From Alphaproteobacteria bacterium (GTDB lineage Bacteria; Pseudomonadota; Alphaproteobacteria; Caulobacterales; Maricaulaceae), in contig WGNG01000005.1 in NCBI GenBank assembly GCA_016124675.1, positions 62,001 to 126,000 on the forward strand: DNA of 64,000 nucleotides, written 5' to 3'. Each line of letters begins with the position of its first letter. Position 1 is the stretch's first letter. Below are positions 43,747 to 53,054 of this stretch, one piece after another. The position numbers and the translations under genes were made by a program. The notes under the pieces were generated by a model. That model was given only the letters and a program-made list of their open reading frames with translations, did not search any database and had not been told where the DNA came from.

Positions 43747-44910
43747 GTGAGCGACGTCGATCAGGAAGCCATGGCCGCCGAGTGGGAGGCGGCCGCCGGT
43801 GGCGGCGAGCCCGGGGCGGGCGATGCTGCGGGCGCGCCTGAAGACGGCGAGGCGCTGGCGTCTGAATGGGAGGCGATGGTCGGGCAGGAAGCCCAGACCT
43901 CCCTGCCCACCCAGAACGGCCAGAGCCAGGAGCGCATCCTCAATCAGGACGAGATCGACTCGCTGCTCGGCTTCTCGGTCTCCGATGACGAGAACAATGA
44001 GCGTTCGGGCATACGCGCCATCATCAACTCGGCGCTGGTCTCCTATGAGCGCCTGCCCATGCTGGAGATCGTCTTTGACCGCCTGGTGCGGCTGATGACG
44101 ACAAGCTTGCGCAATTTCACTTCGGACAATGTCGAGGTCAGCCTCGACAACATCTCTTCCATCCGCTTTGGCGATTATCTCAACTCCATCCCCTTGCCGG
44201 CGATTCTCGCCGTGTTCCGGGCGCGCCAGCTGGACAATTTCGGCCTTCTGACGGTGGACTCCAACCTGATCTATTCCATCGTGGACGTGCTTCTGGGCGG
44301 TCGGCGCGGCACCTCGGCGATGCGGGTGGAGGGCCGGCCCTACACCACCATCGAACGCACGCTGGTGCAGCGCATGATCGAAGTGGTGCTCAATGATGCG
44401 CGCGCCGCCTTCGCGCCGCTGACGGAAGTGGATTTCGATCTCGACCGGGTGGAGACCAATCCGCGCTTCGCCGCCATCGCCCGGCCCGCCAACGCCGCCA
44501 TTCTGGTCAAGCTGCGCATCGACATGGAAGATCGCGGCGGGCGCATCGAGATGCTGCTGCCCTACGCAACGCTCGAGCCGATCCGCAAAATGCTGCTCCA
44601 GCAGTTCATGGGCGAAAAGTTCGGGCGCGACAATATCTGGGAAAGCCATCTGGCGACCGAGCTGTGGTCGACCAAGATCGAAGTGTCCGCCGTGCTGGAT
44701 GAAATGCAAAAGCCGCTCGGCGAGGTGATGAAGCTCAAGGTCGGCGACACGCTCCTGCTCGATACCGGCCCCGACGGCGCCATCGAATTGCGGTGCGGCC
44801 CGATTCAGCTGACCCACGGTCGCATGGGCCGCATTGGCCACAATATCGGCGTGCGCCTCGACGCGCCGCTGTCGTCCGCCGCGCGCAAATCGGTAATGAG
44901 GTTCACATGA
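43747..44910 (+). CDS. fliM: Flagellar motor switch protein FliM
   Basis: A 387-residue C-ring switch protein. An acidic variable N-terminus is followed by the family opening QERILNQDEIDSLLGF. The CheC-like middle domain has LEIVFDRLVRLMTTSLRNFT and LDNFGLLTVDSNLIYSIVDV with LLGGRRG. The SpoA-like C-terminus includes LKVGDTLLLDTGPDGAIELR. The start is GTG 43747 with GGGGA upstream. It overlaps the DUF6468-like gene by four bases. Confidence 0.96.
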   Translation: MSDVDQEAMAAEWEAAAGGGEPGAGDAAGAPEDGEALASEWEAMVGQEAQTSLPTQNGQSQERILNQDEIDSLLGFSVSDDENNERSGIRAIINSALVSYERLPMLEIVFDRLVRLMTTSLRNFTSDNVEVSLDNISSIRFGDYLNSIPLPAILAVFRARQLDNFGLLTVDSNLIYSIVDVLLGGRRGTSAMRVEGRPYTTIERTLVQRMIEVVLNDARAAFAPLTEVDFDLDRVETNPRFAAIARPANAAILVKLRIDMEDRGGRIEMLLPYATLEPIRKMLLQQFMGEKFGRDNIWESHLATELWSTKIEVSAVLDEMQKPLGEVMKLKVGDTLLLDTGPDGAIELRCGPIQLTHGRMGRIGHNIGVRLDAPLSSAARKSVMRFT

Positions 44911-45305
44911 CGTTGGCTGCACTCGCCTTTGAAGGCCTGGTCTGCGTGCTGCTCGCCGCAGCCGCCGTGATGTGCTGGCGGGTGGATCGGCGCCTGCGCA
45001 CGCTGCGCGAGGGGCAGGACGGGCTGAAAGAAACCATCGCCAGCCTCAATGACGCTGTGGACCGCGCCCGCGCCAGCCTGGCGGCGCTTGACCGCGCGGC
45101 CCGCGAGCAGGGCGCGAGCCTGAAGGGCGATGTCGACCAGGCCCGGCGCCTGTGTGACGAGCTGCGCTTCCTGGGCGCAGGCGCGGATGAGCAGGTGTCA
45201 CGCCTTTCGGGCCGTGCGCAACGCGCGCCCGCGCCCCGCGCCGCCGAGGCGCCGCCAGCCGGGGCGGCGGGCCGCCGGCTCGATCCGCTCAAGGCGATGA
45301 GGTAA
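44907..45305 (+). CDS. DUF6468-like membrane-anchored coiled-coil protein
   Basis: A 132-residue protein with an N-terminal membrane anchor (LAFEGLVCVLLAAAAVMC) and a long helical part (LREGQDGLKETIASLNDAVD). A basic Ala/Pro tail ends in RRLDPLKAMR. This pattern and its place between fliM and motE match the DUF6468 family. ATG 44907 overlaps the fliM stop (ATGA). Its function is not known; a motor or stator role is likely from context. Confidence 0.75.
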   Translation: MTLAALAFEGLVCVLLAAAAVMCWRVDRRLRTLREGQDGLKETIASLNDAVDRARASLAALDRAAREQGASLKGDVDQARRLCDELRFLGAGADEQVSRLSGRAQRAPAPRAAEAPPAGAAGRRLDPLKAMR

Positions 45306-45309
45306 ATCC

Positions 45310-46002
45310 ATGCGCGCCGCCCGCCCGCTTCTGCTTTTGTCGGTCATTCTGGCGGGCCTGCTGGCCTTGAAGGGGCTGTCGCTGGCCGATGGCGCGCTGA
45401 TCTGGCTCGGCGAAGCGTCCGCCCAGGCGGCGGAGGATCCCGCCCCGGAGGCGGCCGAACCCGATCCTGAAGCGGGCGAAGACGCGCTGCCGCCTGCGCC
45501 GCCTTTGCCTGACGCGTCAGCCCCGATGTCGCTGCCGTCGCAGGCCGAGCTTGATCTTCAGAGCCGGGTCGCCCAGCGCCTGCGCGCCCTGGACAGCCGC
45601 GCCGCCGAACTCGACACGCGCGAGCAGCTCATCGTCGTCGCCGAGCGGCGCCTCGACGAGCGCGAGACCCAGCTTCTCGCCCTGCGCGACGAGATTGAAG
45701 GACTGGTCGCGGCGCTCAATACGGCGCGCGACGCGCAGCTCGACGCCATTGTGCAGGTCTATGCAACCATGGAGCCGGAATCCGCCGCTCCCGTGATGGA
45801 GACCCTGATGGTCACCGATCGCGATACGCTGATCCAGATCGCCGGAGCGTTGCAGACGATCAACCCGCGCCGCTACTCGCAAATCATGCAGAGCGCCGAT
45901 CCCCGCTTTGTCGCCGAGCTGACGACGCTTCTGGCCGCGCGGGCCCAGCCGCCCCTGACCCGCGCAGAGATGGAGGCGCGGCGTGTCGCGGCGGTGGACT
46001 GA
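45310..46002 (+). CDS. MotE-like flagellar motor protein
   Basis: A 230-residue protein with an N-terminal signal/anchor (LLLLSVILAGLLALKGLSL), an acidic Pro-rich linker, a coiled coil (about 75-150, REQLIVVAERRLDERETQLL) and an MgtE-N-like domain (IVQVYATMEPESAAPVMETL, QTINPRRYSQIMQSADPRFV). This is the layout of MotE, a periplasmic chaperone of MotC first described in rhizobia. It is five bases after the DUF6468-like gene. The end overlaps the next gene by 20 bases. Confidence 0.83.
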   Translation: MRAARPLLLLSVILAGLLALKGLSLADGALIWLGEASAQAAEDPAPEAAEPDPEAGEDALPPAPPLPDASAPMSLPSQAELDLQSRVAQRLRALDSRAAELDTREQLIVVAERRLDERETQLLALRDEIEGLVAALNTARDAQLDAIVQVYATMEPESAAPVMETLMVTDRDTLIQIAGALQTINPRRYSQIMQSADPRFVAELTTLLAARAQPPLTRAEMEARRVAAVD

Positions 46003-49000
46003 TCTGCGGGTTCTGATCGCCGCCGTCTGCGCGGCGCTGTCGGGCGCCATCGCGCAGGCGCAGGTCCCGGCCAGCGTGTCGGTGGAGCGCTCCGGCGCCA
46101 CCGCGCGCCTGCTGATAACCTTGCCCGAAGAGTCGGGCGGCGATGTGTCGGCGCAGGCGGACGTCGCTGCGGGCGCCGTGCTGGTCGCGCGCCTGTCCCG
46201 GGCCATCACGCTGGACCCCGATGCGGTGCGCGATGCGGCCCCGGACCTCATCGCCATGGCGCGCCTTGACCCGGACGGGCGCACATTGCGCCTGGCGCTC
46301 AATCGCGAGGTCGAGCCGCGTGTGTCGGTGTCCCATAACGTGATCGCGCTGGACCTGGCGGCGCCCGGCAGTCCGGCGCTGGCCCCCGTCGTGAGTGATT
46401 TCGTGCGCCGTCAGCGCGAGGCGCAGGCCGCACGCGAGGCCGCTGCGGCTGAAGCTGCGCAGGCCGCCGCGGCCCCGCCGCCGCCGCTTCCCGCCAGCGT
46501 GCGCGTCGGCGAGGCCAGCGACTGGTCGCGGCTGATCTTCACCTGGCCCGAGCCGGTGGAGTGGACGCTGGAGCAGGGCGCCCGGGAGACACGGCTGCGC
46601 TTTGCACGCGAGGCGGAGATTGATCTGTCCGACCTTCTGGGCTCGCCGCCGCGTTTCATCGAGTCGGTGCGCCGCGAGCGCGATGACGGGCGCAGCTTCA
46701 CGCTGGTGTTTCAGCTGCCCGAGGGCGCCGCCTTGCGCGCCTGGTCGGATGCGCCGGGCGAGCTGACCGTGGATGCGGCGCGCACGCAGTCGGGCGCAGA
46801 TGCGGCGCTCGCCGCCTTGCAGGCTTTCGCCGACGCCAATGGCGCCGCCCCGGCCGCGCCGGAGCCATCTGCTCCAGAGGGTCAAGCTGAGCCCCAGCCC
46901 GATCTGACGGCAGAAACAGAGCCCCGTCTCCAGGAGGACTCCGGTCCTGCCGAGACGGCGGCGGACGACGCCGCAGCGCTGCCGGACGAGCCGCCGGTGA
47001 TGGCTGCGCCGGTCAATCCGGTCCCGGACGACGGCGTGGTGCGCGTGCGGATCTCGCCGGCGCCGGGCGGGGTGGTGAGCCTGAACTTCACCTGGGCGGC
47101 GCTGCCGGGCGCGGCGGTGTTCCGGCGCGCCGGCGCCATCTGGATCGTGTTTGACGCCGCCGCGCAGCTGGATTTGAGCGCGCTGGACGCCTCGCCATCG
47201 ACCCGTGTGCGCGATGCACGCACCATCCAAGGCGCCGATTATACGGCGCTGCGCTTTGACACGACGGCGGCGACGCTGGCCGAAGTGCGCGCGGCCGGGG
47301 CAGGCTGGACGATCACGCTGGGCGATTCCCTGTCTGAGCCCCCGCATCCGGTGCGCCTGGCGCGCGACACGGGCGCCGGGCGTTCAGCCGCGCTCAGAAT
47401 GGCGGTTTCCGGCGCGCGCTCCGTGGTCGAGCTTGCCGACCCGGTGGTGGGCGACCGCCTGCTGGTGCTGACGGCGGACGGGCGCATGAGCGGTCTGCCC
47501 GAGGAGCGCCGCTTCGCGGACGCCGTGATCCTGCCCTCCGCACATGGCGCTGCGGTCCAGCCCCTGTCTGACGGGATATCCCTCATTGCGCGGGCGGGCG
47601 GCGCGGAGCTTGTGCGTCCGGGCGGGCTGACCTTGTCGCGCGCCTCCGATCCCTCCCTCAGCGCCGGCGCCGACGCCCCGGTCACGCCGGGCTTTCTCGA
47701 TTTCGAGCGCTGGCGCGGCGATCAGCTGTTCATCGACGGACGGCGCCATCATGAGCGCCAGGCGCGGGCGCAGGACCCGGAAAGCCTCCTGGCGCTGGCG
47801 CGCTTCCTGCTGGCCTGGGAGCTGGCGGGCGAGGCGGCGGGCGTCGTCCGGCTGGCTGTCCAGCTGCGCCCCGAATACGAGACGGCGCCGGAGATTGCCG
47901 CGATGCTGGGCGCAGCCGCCTATATGGCCGGACGCATCGGCGAGGCGGAGCGGCATTTCGCCCATCCGGCGCTGGTCAACGATACGGCGGCGCGGCCCTG
48001 GCAGGGCCTGCTGGCGGCGGCGCGCGGCGACTGGCCGAGGGCGCGGCGATTATTCGAGGAGGGGCGCGACGCCCTGTTCTTCATGGATCCCGTCTGGCGC
48101 GCGCGCATGTCTGCGTCAGCGGCCATCGCCGCGCTGAACAGCCAGGATATCGCCGGCGCAAACGCCTGGGTTGACCGCACCATGGCTGAACCCGCCGATC
48201 CGCGCGCACGCGCCGAAGCAGCGTTTGCGATGGCCGGTCTCGCCGCCGCGCAAGGCGATATCGATCTGGCGCTGGCGCGCTATGGCGCACTCGACAACGA
48301 TCCCTGGACGCCGATACAGGCGCGCGCCCTGCTGGAGAAGACGCGCCTTGAAATGGCTCATGACCGGATCAGCGCCGATGACGCGGCGATCCAGCTCGAG
48401 GGTCTTCTGTATCGCTGGCGCGGCGACGAGGTGGAGCAGGCGGTCGCGGGCATGCTGGGCTCGGCCTATGCGCAGGCTGGCCGCTATGAGGAAGCTTTCG
48501 CGATCATGGCCGCAGCCCAGGCGCGTTTCCCGGGAAGCCGCGTGGCCCGCCAGCTCGGCATCGACATGCAGGAGGCGTTCCGCCAGCTCTTCGAGGGTGA
48601 GCGGTTCGACCGGATGGACCCGATGCAGGCGCTGGCCCTGTGGTACGACAATAACGCCCTGACCCCGCAGGGACCGGCCGGGCACCGCATCGTGCGCCGC
48701 ATCGCGCGCCGCCTGGTGGAGATCGGCCTGTATGATCGTGCAGCGCAATTGCTGGACCACCAGCTCAGCCCTGATGTGACCATGACCAGCCTGGCGCGCG
48801 CCCAGATCGCGCAGGAGCTGGCGCAGGTTCATCTGATGGACCGCAATCCGGAAGCGGCGCTGAACGCCATCGAGCGCACGCGAATCGCCGGCCTGCCGGC
48901 CGAGCTGGTCACATCGCGCCGCATGCTTCAGGCGCGCGCTCTGGCAGGTCTCGGCCGGGCCGACCAGGCGCTGGAGCTCATCAGCTCCGACCGCTCGCCC

Positions 49001-49363
49001 GAAGCCGACCGCTTGCGCGCCGACATCGCCTGGGATGCGCGCCGCTGGGTGGAGGCGGGCCAAAGGCTGGAGGCGGTGCTGGGCGAGCGCTGGCGCGACG
49101 GCGCGCCGCTCGGTGACGCCGAGACCCATGACGTGCTGCGCGCGGCCCTGGCCTATGCGCTGGCCGACAACCGCGCCGGGCTGGAGCGTGTCGAAACCCG
49201 TTATGGCGACGCCATGGCCGCCAGCCGGCATGCCGACGCCTTCGAGCTTGTCACCGACAGTACCGGCCGCTCTGCCGATCCGCGCCTGTCAGCGCTGGCC
49301 AACACCTTGTCTGATGTCGGCGGCGCGCGCGCCTGGCGTGGCGGCTTTGGCGCAGGGCGCTAA
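45983..49363 (+). CDS. Large exported AMIN-like / TPR protein
   Basis: A 1126-residue protein with a signal peptide (VLIAAVCAALSGAIAQAQ). Three beta-rich segments resemble AMIN modules: about 25-135, 170-270 (VRVGEASDWSRLIFTWPEPV) and 350-470 (VRVRISPAPGGVVSLNFTWA). An acidic Pro linker lies between the last two. From about 590 to the end it is helical with TPR-like units (LLAWELAGEAAGVVRLAVQL, AYAQAGRYEEAFAIMAAAQA, ALAGLGRADQALELISSDRS). The start is GTG 45983 with GGAGG upstream. It is the last gene of the fliL-fliM-motE unit, so a periplasmic flagellar scaffold is a fair guess. Confidence 0.72.
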   Translation: MSRRWTDLRVLIAAVCAALSGAIAQAQVPASVSVERSGATARLLITLPEESGGDVSAQADVAAGAVLVARLSRAITLDPDAVRDAAPDLIAMARLDPDGRTLRLALNREVEPRVSVSHNVIALDLAAPGSPALAPVVSDFVRRQREAQAAREAAAAEAAQAAAAPPPPLPASVRVGEASDWSRLIFTWPEPVEWTLEQGARETRLRFAREAEIDLSDLLGSPPRFIESVRRERDDGRSFTLVFQLPEGAALRAWSDAPGELTVDAARTQSGADAALAALQAFADANGAAPAAPEPSAPEGQAEPQPDLTAETEPRLQEDSGPAETAADDAAALPDEPPVMAAPVNPVPDDGVVRVRISPAPGGVVSLNFTWAALPGAAVFRRAGAIWIVFDAAAQLDLSALDASPSTRVRDARTIQGADYTALRFDTTAATLAEVRAAGAGWTITLGDSLSEPPHPVRLARDTGAGRSAALRMAVSGARSVVELADPVVGDRLLVLTADGRMSGLPEERRFADAVILPSAHGAAVQPLSDGISLIARAGGAELVRPGGLTLSRASDPSLSAGADAPVTPGFLDFERWRGDQLFIDGRRHHERQARAQDPESLLALARFLLAWELAGEAAGVVRLAVQLRPEYETAPEIAAMLGAAAYMAGRIGEAERHFAHPALVNDTAARPWQGLLAAARGDWPRARRLFEEGRDALFFMDPVWRARMSASAAIAALNSQDIAGANAWVDRTMAEPADPRARAEAAFAMAGLAAAQGDIDLALARYGALDNDPWTPIQARALLEKTRLEMAHDRISADDAAIQLEGLLYRWRGDEVEQAVAGMLGSAYAQAGRYEEAFAIMAAAQARFPGSRVARQLGIDMQEAFRQLFEGERFDRMDPMQALALWYDNNALTPQGPAGHRIVRRIARRLVEIGLYDRAAQLLDHQLSPDVTMTSLARAQIAQELAQVHLMDRNPEAALNAIERTRIAGLPAELVTSRRMLQARALAGLGRADQALELISSDRSPEADRLRADIAWDARRWVEAGQRLEAVLGERWRDGAPLGDAETHDVLRAALAYALADNRAGLERVETRYGDAMAASRHADAFELVTDSTGRSADPRLSALANTLSDVGGARAWRGGFGAGR

Positions 49364-49372
49364 AGAGCCTGC

Positions 49373-50650
49373 TTACATCCGTCTGGCGTCTTCGCGTTCG
49401 TTGATCTGGTGGGCGATCAGCGCCGCCATCAGGCTCATGGAGCGCTTGGGCGTCTTGCCGTCGCCGAGGCGCAGGATATTGCGATAGAAGAACGCCATCA
49501 CCGCCAGCGCCTCCACCACACGGCGCAGCTCGCCGGGCAGGGCGGCGGTGAAGACCGGATGGACTTTCAGCTGCGTCTCCCAGGCGGGCAGCCAGTCCCA
49601 GTCGCCGCGCAGGAGTTTGGTCGGGGCGTCCGGATCGACACACAAGGGCCGCGCGAGCCCGATCAGCGCCACGCCGTCCTCCAGCGCCTCGGTCATGGCC
49701 TTGGCGGTGCGGAACCCGCCGGTGACCATCACCGGCGTCTTCGCCGCCGCGATCACCTCGCGCGCATAGGTCATGAAATAGGCTTCGCGCGCCCGTGTGC
49801 TGTCGCGCACGCGTGCATCGAACACCGGCTCCAGCCCGTCTATGCCCATCATGCTGGGTTGTTCGTAATTGCCGCCTGAGATCTCGATGAGATCGACGCC
49901 TTCCTGGTCGAGGAGCGCCACCACCGCCAGACAGTCCTCGAAGCTGAACCCGCCCTTCTGGAAGTCGGACGAGTTAAGTTTCACGCTGACGATCCTAACA
50001 GGTCCCACGGCCTTGCGTACGGCGCGCACGGTGTCGATCAGCAGGCGCGCGCGGTTCTCCAGCGCCCCGCCCCAGCGGTCCTCGCGCTGATTGACGCGCG
50101 GATTGAGAAACTCGCTGATCAGATAGCCGTGGGCGGCGTGAACCTGCACCCCGTCAAATCCGGCATCCGCCAGGCAGCGCGCCGTGTGGGCGAAGCGCGC
50201 GATGATGTCGGTGATCTCCGCATCAGCCAGCGCGCGCGGCGCAGCAAACACGCCGCCGGGCAGTTCCACCGCCACCGCAGACGGCCCCACCGGTTCCGGC
50301 GCAATGATTTTCGGGCTCTGGCGCCCGGCATGGGAAATCTGCGCGATCGCCACGCCGCCTCCTGACTTTGCAGCTTCCGCGAATGCGGCAAGACCCGCCA
50401 TGGCCTCAGCGCTTTGTTCACCCTCCACCACGATATTGGCTGGACGCTCGCGATAGCGCCGGTCGATCATGATATTGCCGGTGATTTGCAAGCCCGCCCC
50501 GCCTGCGGCCCAGGCGCGATAGGCGCGCGCAATGCGCGGCCCCGCCCGCCCGCCCGGCTCGGCCAGGCCTTCGGTCATCGCCGCTTTTGCCAGGCGGTTC
50601 GCGATTGCCACGCCGCATGGCAGGGTGAAGGGTGAGGCCATCAGGGTCAT
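49373..50650 (-). CDS. NADH:flavin oxidoreductase (Old Yellow Enzyme family)
   Basis: A 425-residue FMN enzyme. The barrel start FTLPCGVAIANRLAKAAMTE, VAIAQISHAGRQSP, GVQVHAAHGYLISEFLNPRV with the His-x-x-His-like pair, REDRWGGALENRARL and MVTGGFRTAKAMTEAL are typical. It lacks the FeS/FAD extension of dienoyl-CoA reductases. It probably reduces an activated double bond. ATG 50650 or 50641 starts it, only 14 bases from the divergent esterase start. Confidence 0.88.
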   Translation of the reverse strand: MTLMASPFTLPCGVAIANRLAKAAMTEGLAEPGGRAGPRIARAYRAWAAGGAGLQITGNIMIDRRYRERPANIVVEGEQSAEAMAGLAAFAEAAKSGGGVAIAQISHAGRQSPKIIAPEPVGPSAVAVELPGGVFAAPRALADAEITDIIARFAHTARCLADAGFDGVQVHAAHGYLISEFLNPRVNQREDRWGGALENRARLLIDTVRAVRKAVGPVRIVSVKLNSSDFQKGGFSFEDCLAVVALLDQEGVDLIEISGGNYEQPSMMGIDGLEPVFDARVRDSTRAREAYFMTYAREVIAAAKTPVMVTGGFRTAKAMTEALEDGVALIGLARPLCVDPDAPTKLLRGDWDWLPAWETQLKVHPVFTAALPGELRRVVEALAVMAFFYRNILRLGDGKTPKRSMSLMAALIAHQINEREDARRM

Positions 50651-50664
50651 GACAGGAATCTCTC

Positions 50665-51594
50665 ATGCTGGAATGGATCGGCAGTCAGGGCGGGCTGAGA
50701 CTGCGCCGCCATCTCGGGCGGCGCATTGCGCGCAAGGTAGGACGCAGCATGCTGTCGCGCCATTCGCCCGTTCAGGTTCAGCGCGCGCGCATGGACCACG
50801 GCGGCGACCGTCTGCCCGCGCCCAGGGGCGTTGCGATCGAGCGCATCCGCTATGCCGGCCTGCCAGCGCTGCGCTTCGCGCCGCGCCAGCCGGAGCCAGG
50901 CCTGATCCTGTACTTCCATGGCGGAGGATATTCGCGTGGCTCGGCGCGGAGCCACAGGCCGCTGGTGGCCCGCCTGTCGGCGCTGTTCAACTTGCGCGCC
51001 GTGTCAGTGGATTACCGCATGGCGCCCGAGCATGCCTGCCCGGCGGCGGTGGAGGATGGCGCGGTTGCGCTGGCGCTGGCCTGCACCGAGGAAGACGGCC
51101 CGCTCCTGCTGGCCGGGGACAGCGCCGGCGGCGGGCTGGCGCTGGCCAGCGTCATCCGGCAGCGCGATGCCTGCGGGGGCTTGCCGGACGCGCTTTATCT
51201 CATCTCGCCCTGGATAGATCTGTCCTTGTCGGGGGACAGCGTGAAGACGCGCGCGGGCGCCGATCCCATGCTGACGCCGGCCAATCTCAAGGCGGGGGCG
51301 GAGCTTTACCTGCGCGGGCTGGACCCGCGAGATGCGGACGCCTCGCCGCTCTATGCCGACCTGACTGATCTGCCGCCCGTCTTCATCCAGGTGGGAGAGG
51401 ACGAGATCCTGCTCGACGATTCGGTGCGTCTGCACGCGGCCCTGGAGGCGGCGAGGGTCGACACGCGGTGTGAGGTCTGGGCCGGGATGTGGCATGATTT
51501 CCAGCTCTTCGCGCCCCTCATCAGCGAAGCCGACGCGTCGCTCAAGCGGGCCAGAGACTGGCTCAAGCCTCATCTTTCCGCCAACCAGGCCTGA
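50665..51594 (+). CDS. Alpha/beta hydrolase, HSL-type esterase
   Basis: A 309-residue hormone-sensitive-lipase family esterase. The oxyanion motif LYFHGGGYSRG is near residues 82-92, and the nucleophile is in LLAGDSAGGGLAL near 150. The acid residue lies in GEDEILLDD and the histidine in GMWHDFQLF near 275. AGGA precedes ATG 50665. It ends convergently inside the end of the Baeyer-Villiger-type gene (25-base overlap). A role in cleaving esters made by that enzyme is plausible. Confidence 0.88.
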   Translation: MLEWIGSQGGLRLRRHLGRRIARKVGRSMLSRHSPVQVQRARMDHGGDRLPAPRGVAIERIRYAGLPALRFAPRQPEPGLILYFHGGGYSRGSARSHRPLVARLSALFNLRAVSVDYRMAPEHACPAAVEDGAVALALACTEEDGPLLLAGDSAGGGLALASVIRQRDACGGLPDALYLISPWIDLSLSGDSVKTRAGADPMLTPANLKAGAELYLRGLDPRDADASPLYADLTDLPPVFIQVGEDEILLDDSVRLHAALEAARVDTRCEVWAGMWHDFQLFAPLISEADASLKRARDWLKPHLSANQA

Positions 51595-53054
51595 TCATCG
51601 CCGCCCGCCAGCGCCAGCGCAAAAGAGGTGGCGAAGCCTGACCAGTTATGGGTGATCACCCCGTCACGCGTCTTGTACCAGCTCGGACAATCCTCGGCCC
51701 AGACGGTTCGGGCGAGGCGCGCCTGCATGCGCGTGTTGAAGCGGGCCTCCGCCTGCGCGGTGACTTCCAGCGTGCGCCAATCCTCGCCGATCAGGCGGCG
51801 TACTTGCCTGGCGACATACTCGCTCTGGCGCTCGAGCATGAAGATGATGGAGTTGTGGCCCAGATTGGTGTTTGGCCCGTAGAGGATGAACAAATTGGGA
51901 AAGCCGTGCACCGCCACGCCGCGATAGGCGCGCGGGCTGTCGCCCCACACGGCGCGCAAGTCCAGCCCGTCCCGCCCGGTCACCGAGAGGGTGGGCAGAA
52001 ACTGCGTGGTCCTGAACCCCGTGGCGAAGACCAGCGTGCTGGCGGCGATCCGCTCGCCCTTGCCATTGATGATTTCGCGCGGGCCGATCTGCGTCACCCC
52101 GCTATCGTCCAGCGTGACGTTGCCGCGCTGCAATATCCCGTAAAAGTCTTTGGTCAGGAGGATGCGCTTGCAGCCCGGCGCATAATCCGGTGTCAGCCTG
52201 GCGCGCAAGGCCGGGTCGGCCACCTCGCGCTTCAGCCGCGCCAGCATGCGCCAGCGGGTGTAGGCGTTGGCCAGCGTACCCGACAGGAAGGCGGCAAACC
52301 GGGTTTCGTGGATCAGGAAGCTGGCGGTGCGGTAGAGCCAGCGCCAGCCCGGGAGATGACGGAAGGCGGCTTTCTCCAGCGCCGTGAAGGCGCGGTCGGG
52401 CTTGTCGATGATCCAGTTGGGCGTGCGCTGAAACACCGTGAGATGCGCTGCGCGCCCGGCCATCTCGGGCAGAAGCTGCACGGCGCTCGCCGCCGCGCCG
52501 ATCACCGCCACGGCTTGACCTGTAACGTCCAGGGCGTCAGGCCACTCAGCCGAGTGCACGACGCGCCCCTCAAACCCATCGAGGCCGGGAATGGCCGGGA
52601 TGACAGGTTCGGACAGCTGGCCCACCGCGCTGATCACGGCGCGGGCGCAGAGCGTGCGTCCGTCGGACAGCGTGACGCGCCAGCGCCCCTTCTCCTGATC
52701 AAAGGCGAGGCTGGTGACCGCGCAGCCGAACCGCATCCTCCGGCGCAGATCGAAGGCGTCGGCGGCGCGGTCCAGATAGGCGAGGATTTCGGCCTGGGGC
52801 GAGAATTTCCGGCTCCAGTCCGGATTGGGAAAGAAGCTGAAGGAATAGAGATGGCTGGGCACGTCGCACGCTGCGCCGGGATAGCGGTTGGCGCGCCACA
52901 CGCCGCCCGGCCCGCCGGCGCGCTCCAGGATCACGAAATCGCTGACGCCTGCCCGGTCCAGCTGGCGGCCCATCGCGATGCCGGCAAAGCCGGCGCCAAT
53001 GATGACCGCGTCGCAGCGCTCGGGCAGCGGGGCGTCAGATTTCGGCGCCGGCAT
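51570..53054 (-). CDS. Flavin monooxygenase, Baeyer-Villiger type
   Basis: A 494-residue FAD/NADPH monooxygenase. The FAD motif is VIIGAGFAGIAMG at about 18-30. The Baeyer-Villiger fingerprint F-x-G-x3-H-x3-W is present as FEGRVVHSAEWP near 163-174. A second Rossmann motif is VIGAAASAVQ (an Ala replaces the usual second Gly). Such enzymes turn ketones into esters. Its start overlaps the end of the acyl-CoA ligase gene by 20 bases. The substrate is unknown. Confidence 0.88.
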   Translation of the reverse strand: MPAPKSDAPLPERCDAVIIGAGFAGIAMGRQLDRAGVSDFVILERAGGPGGVWRANRYPGAACDVPSHLYSFSFFPNPDWSRKFSPQAEILAYLDRAADAFDLRRRMRFGCAVTSLAFDQEKGRWRVTLSDGRTLCARAVISAVGQLSEPVIPAIPGLDGFEGRVVHSAEWPDALDVTGQAVAVIGAAASAVQLLPEMAGRAAHLTVFQRTPNWIIDKPDRAFTALEKAAFRHLPGWRWLYRTASFLIHETRFAAFLSGTLANAYTRWRMLARLKREVADPALRARLTPDYAPGCKRILLTKDFYGILQRGNVTLDDSGVTQIGPREIINGKGERIAASTLVFATGFRTTQFLPTLSVTGRDGLDLRAVWGDSPRAYRGVAVHGFPNLFILYGPNTNLGHNSIIFMLERQSEYVARQVRRLIGEDWRTLEVTAQAEARFNTRMQARLARTVWAEDCPSWYKTRDGVITHNWSGFATSFALALAGGDDQAWLAER

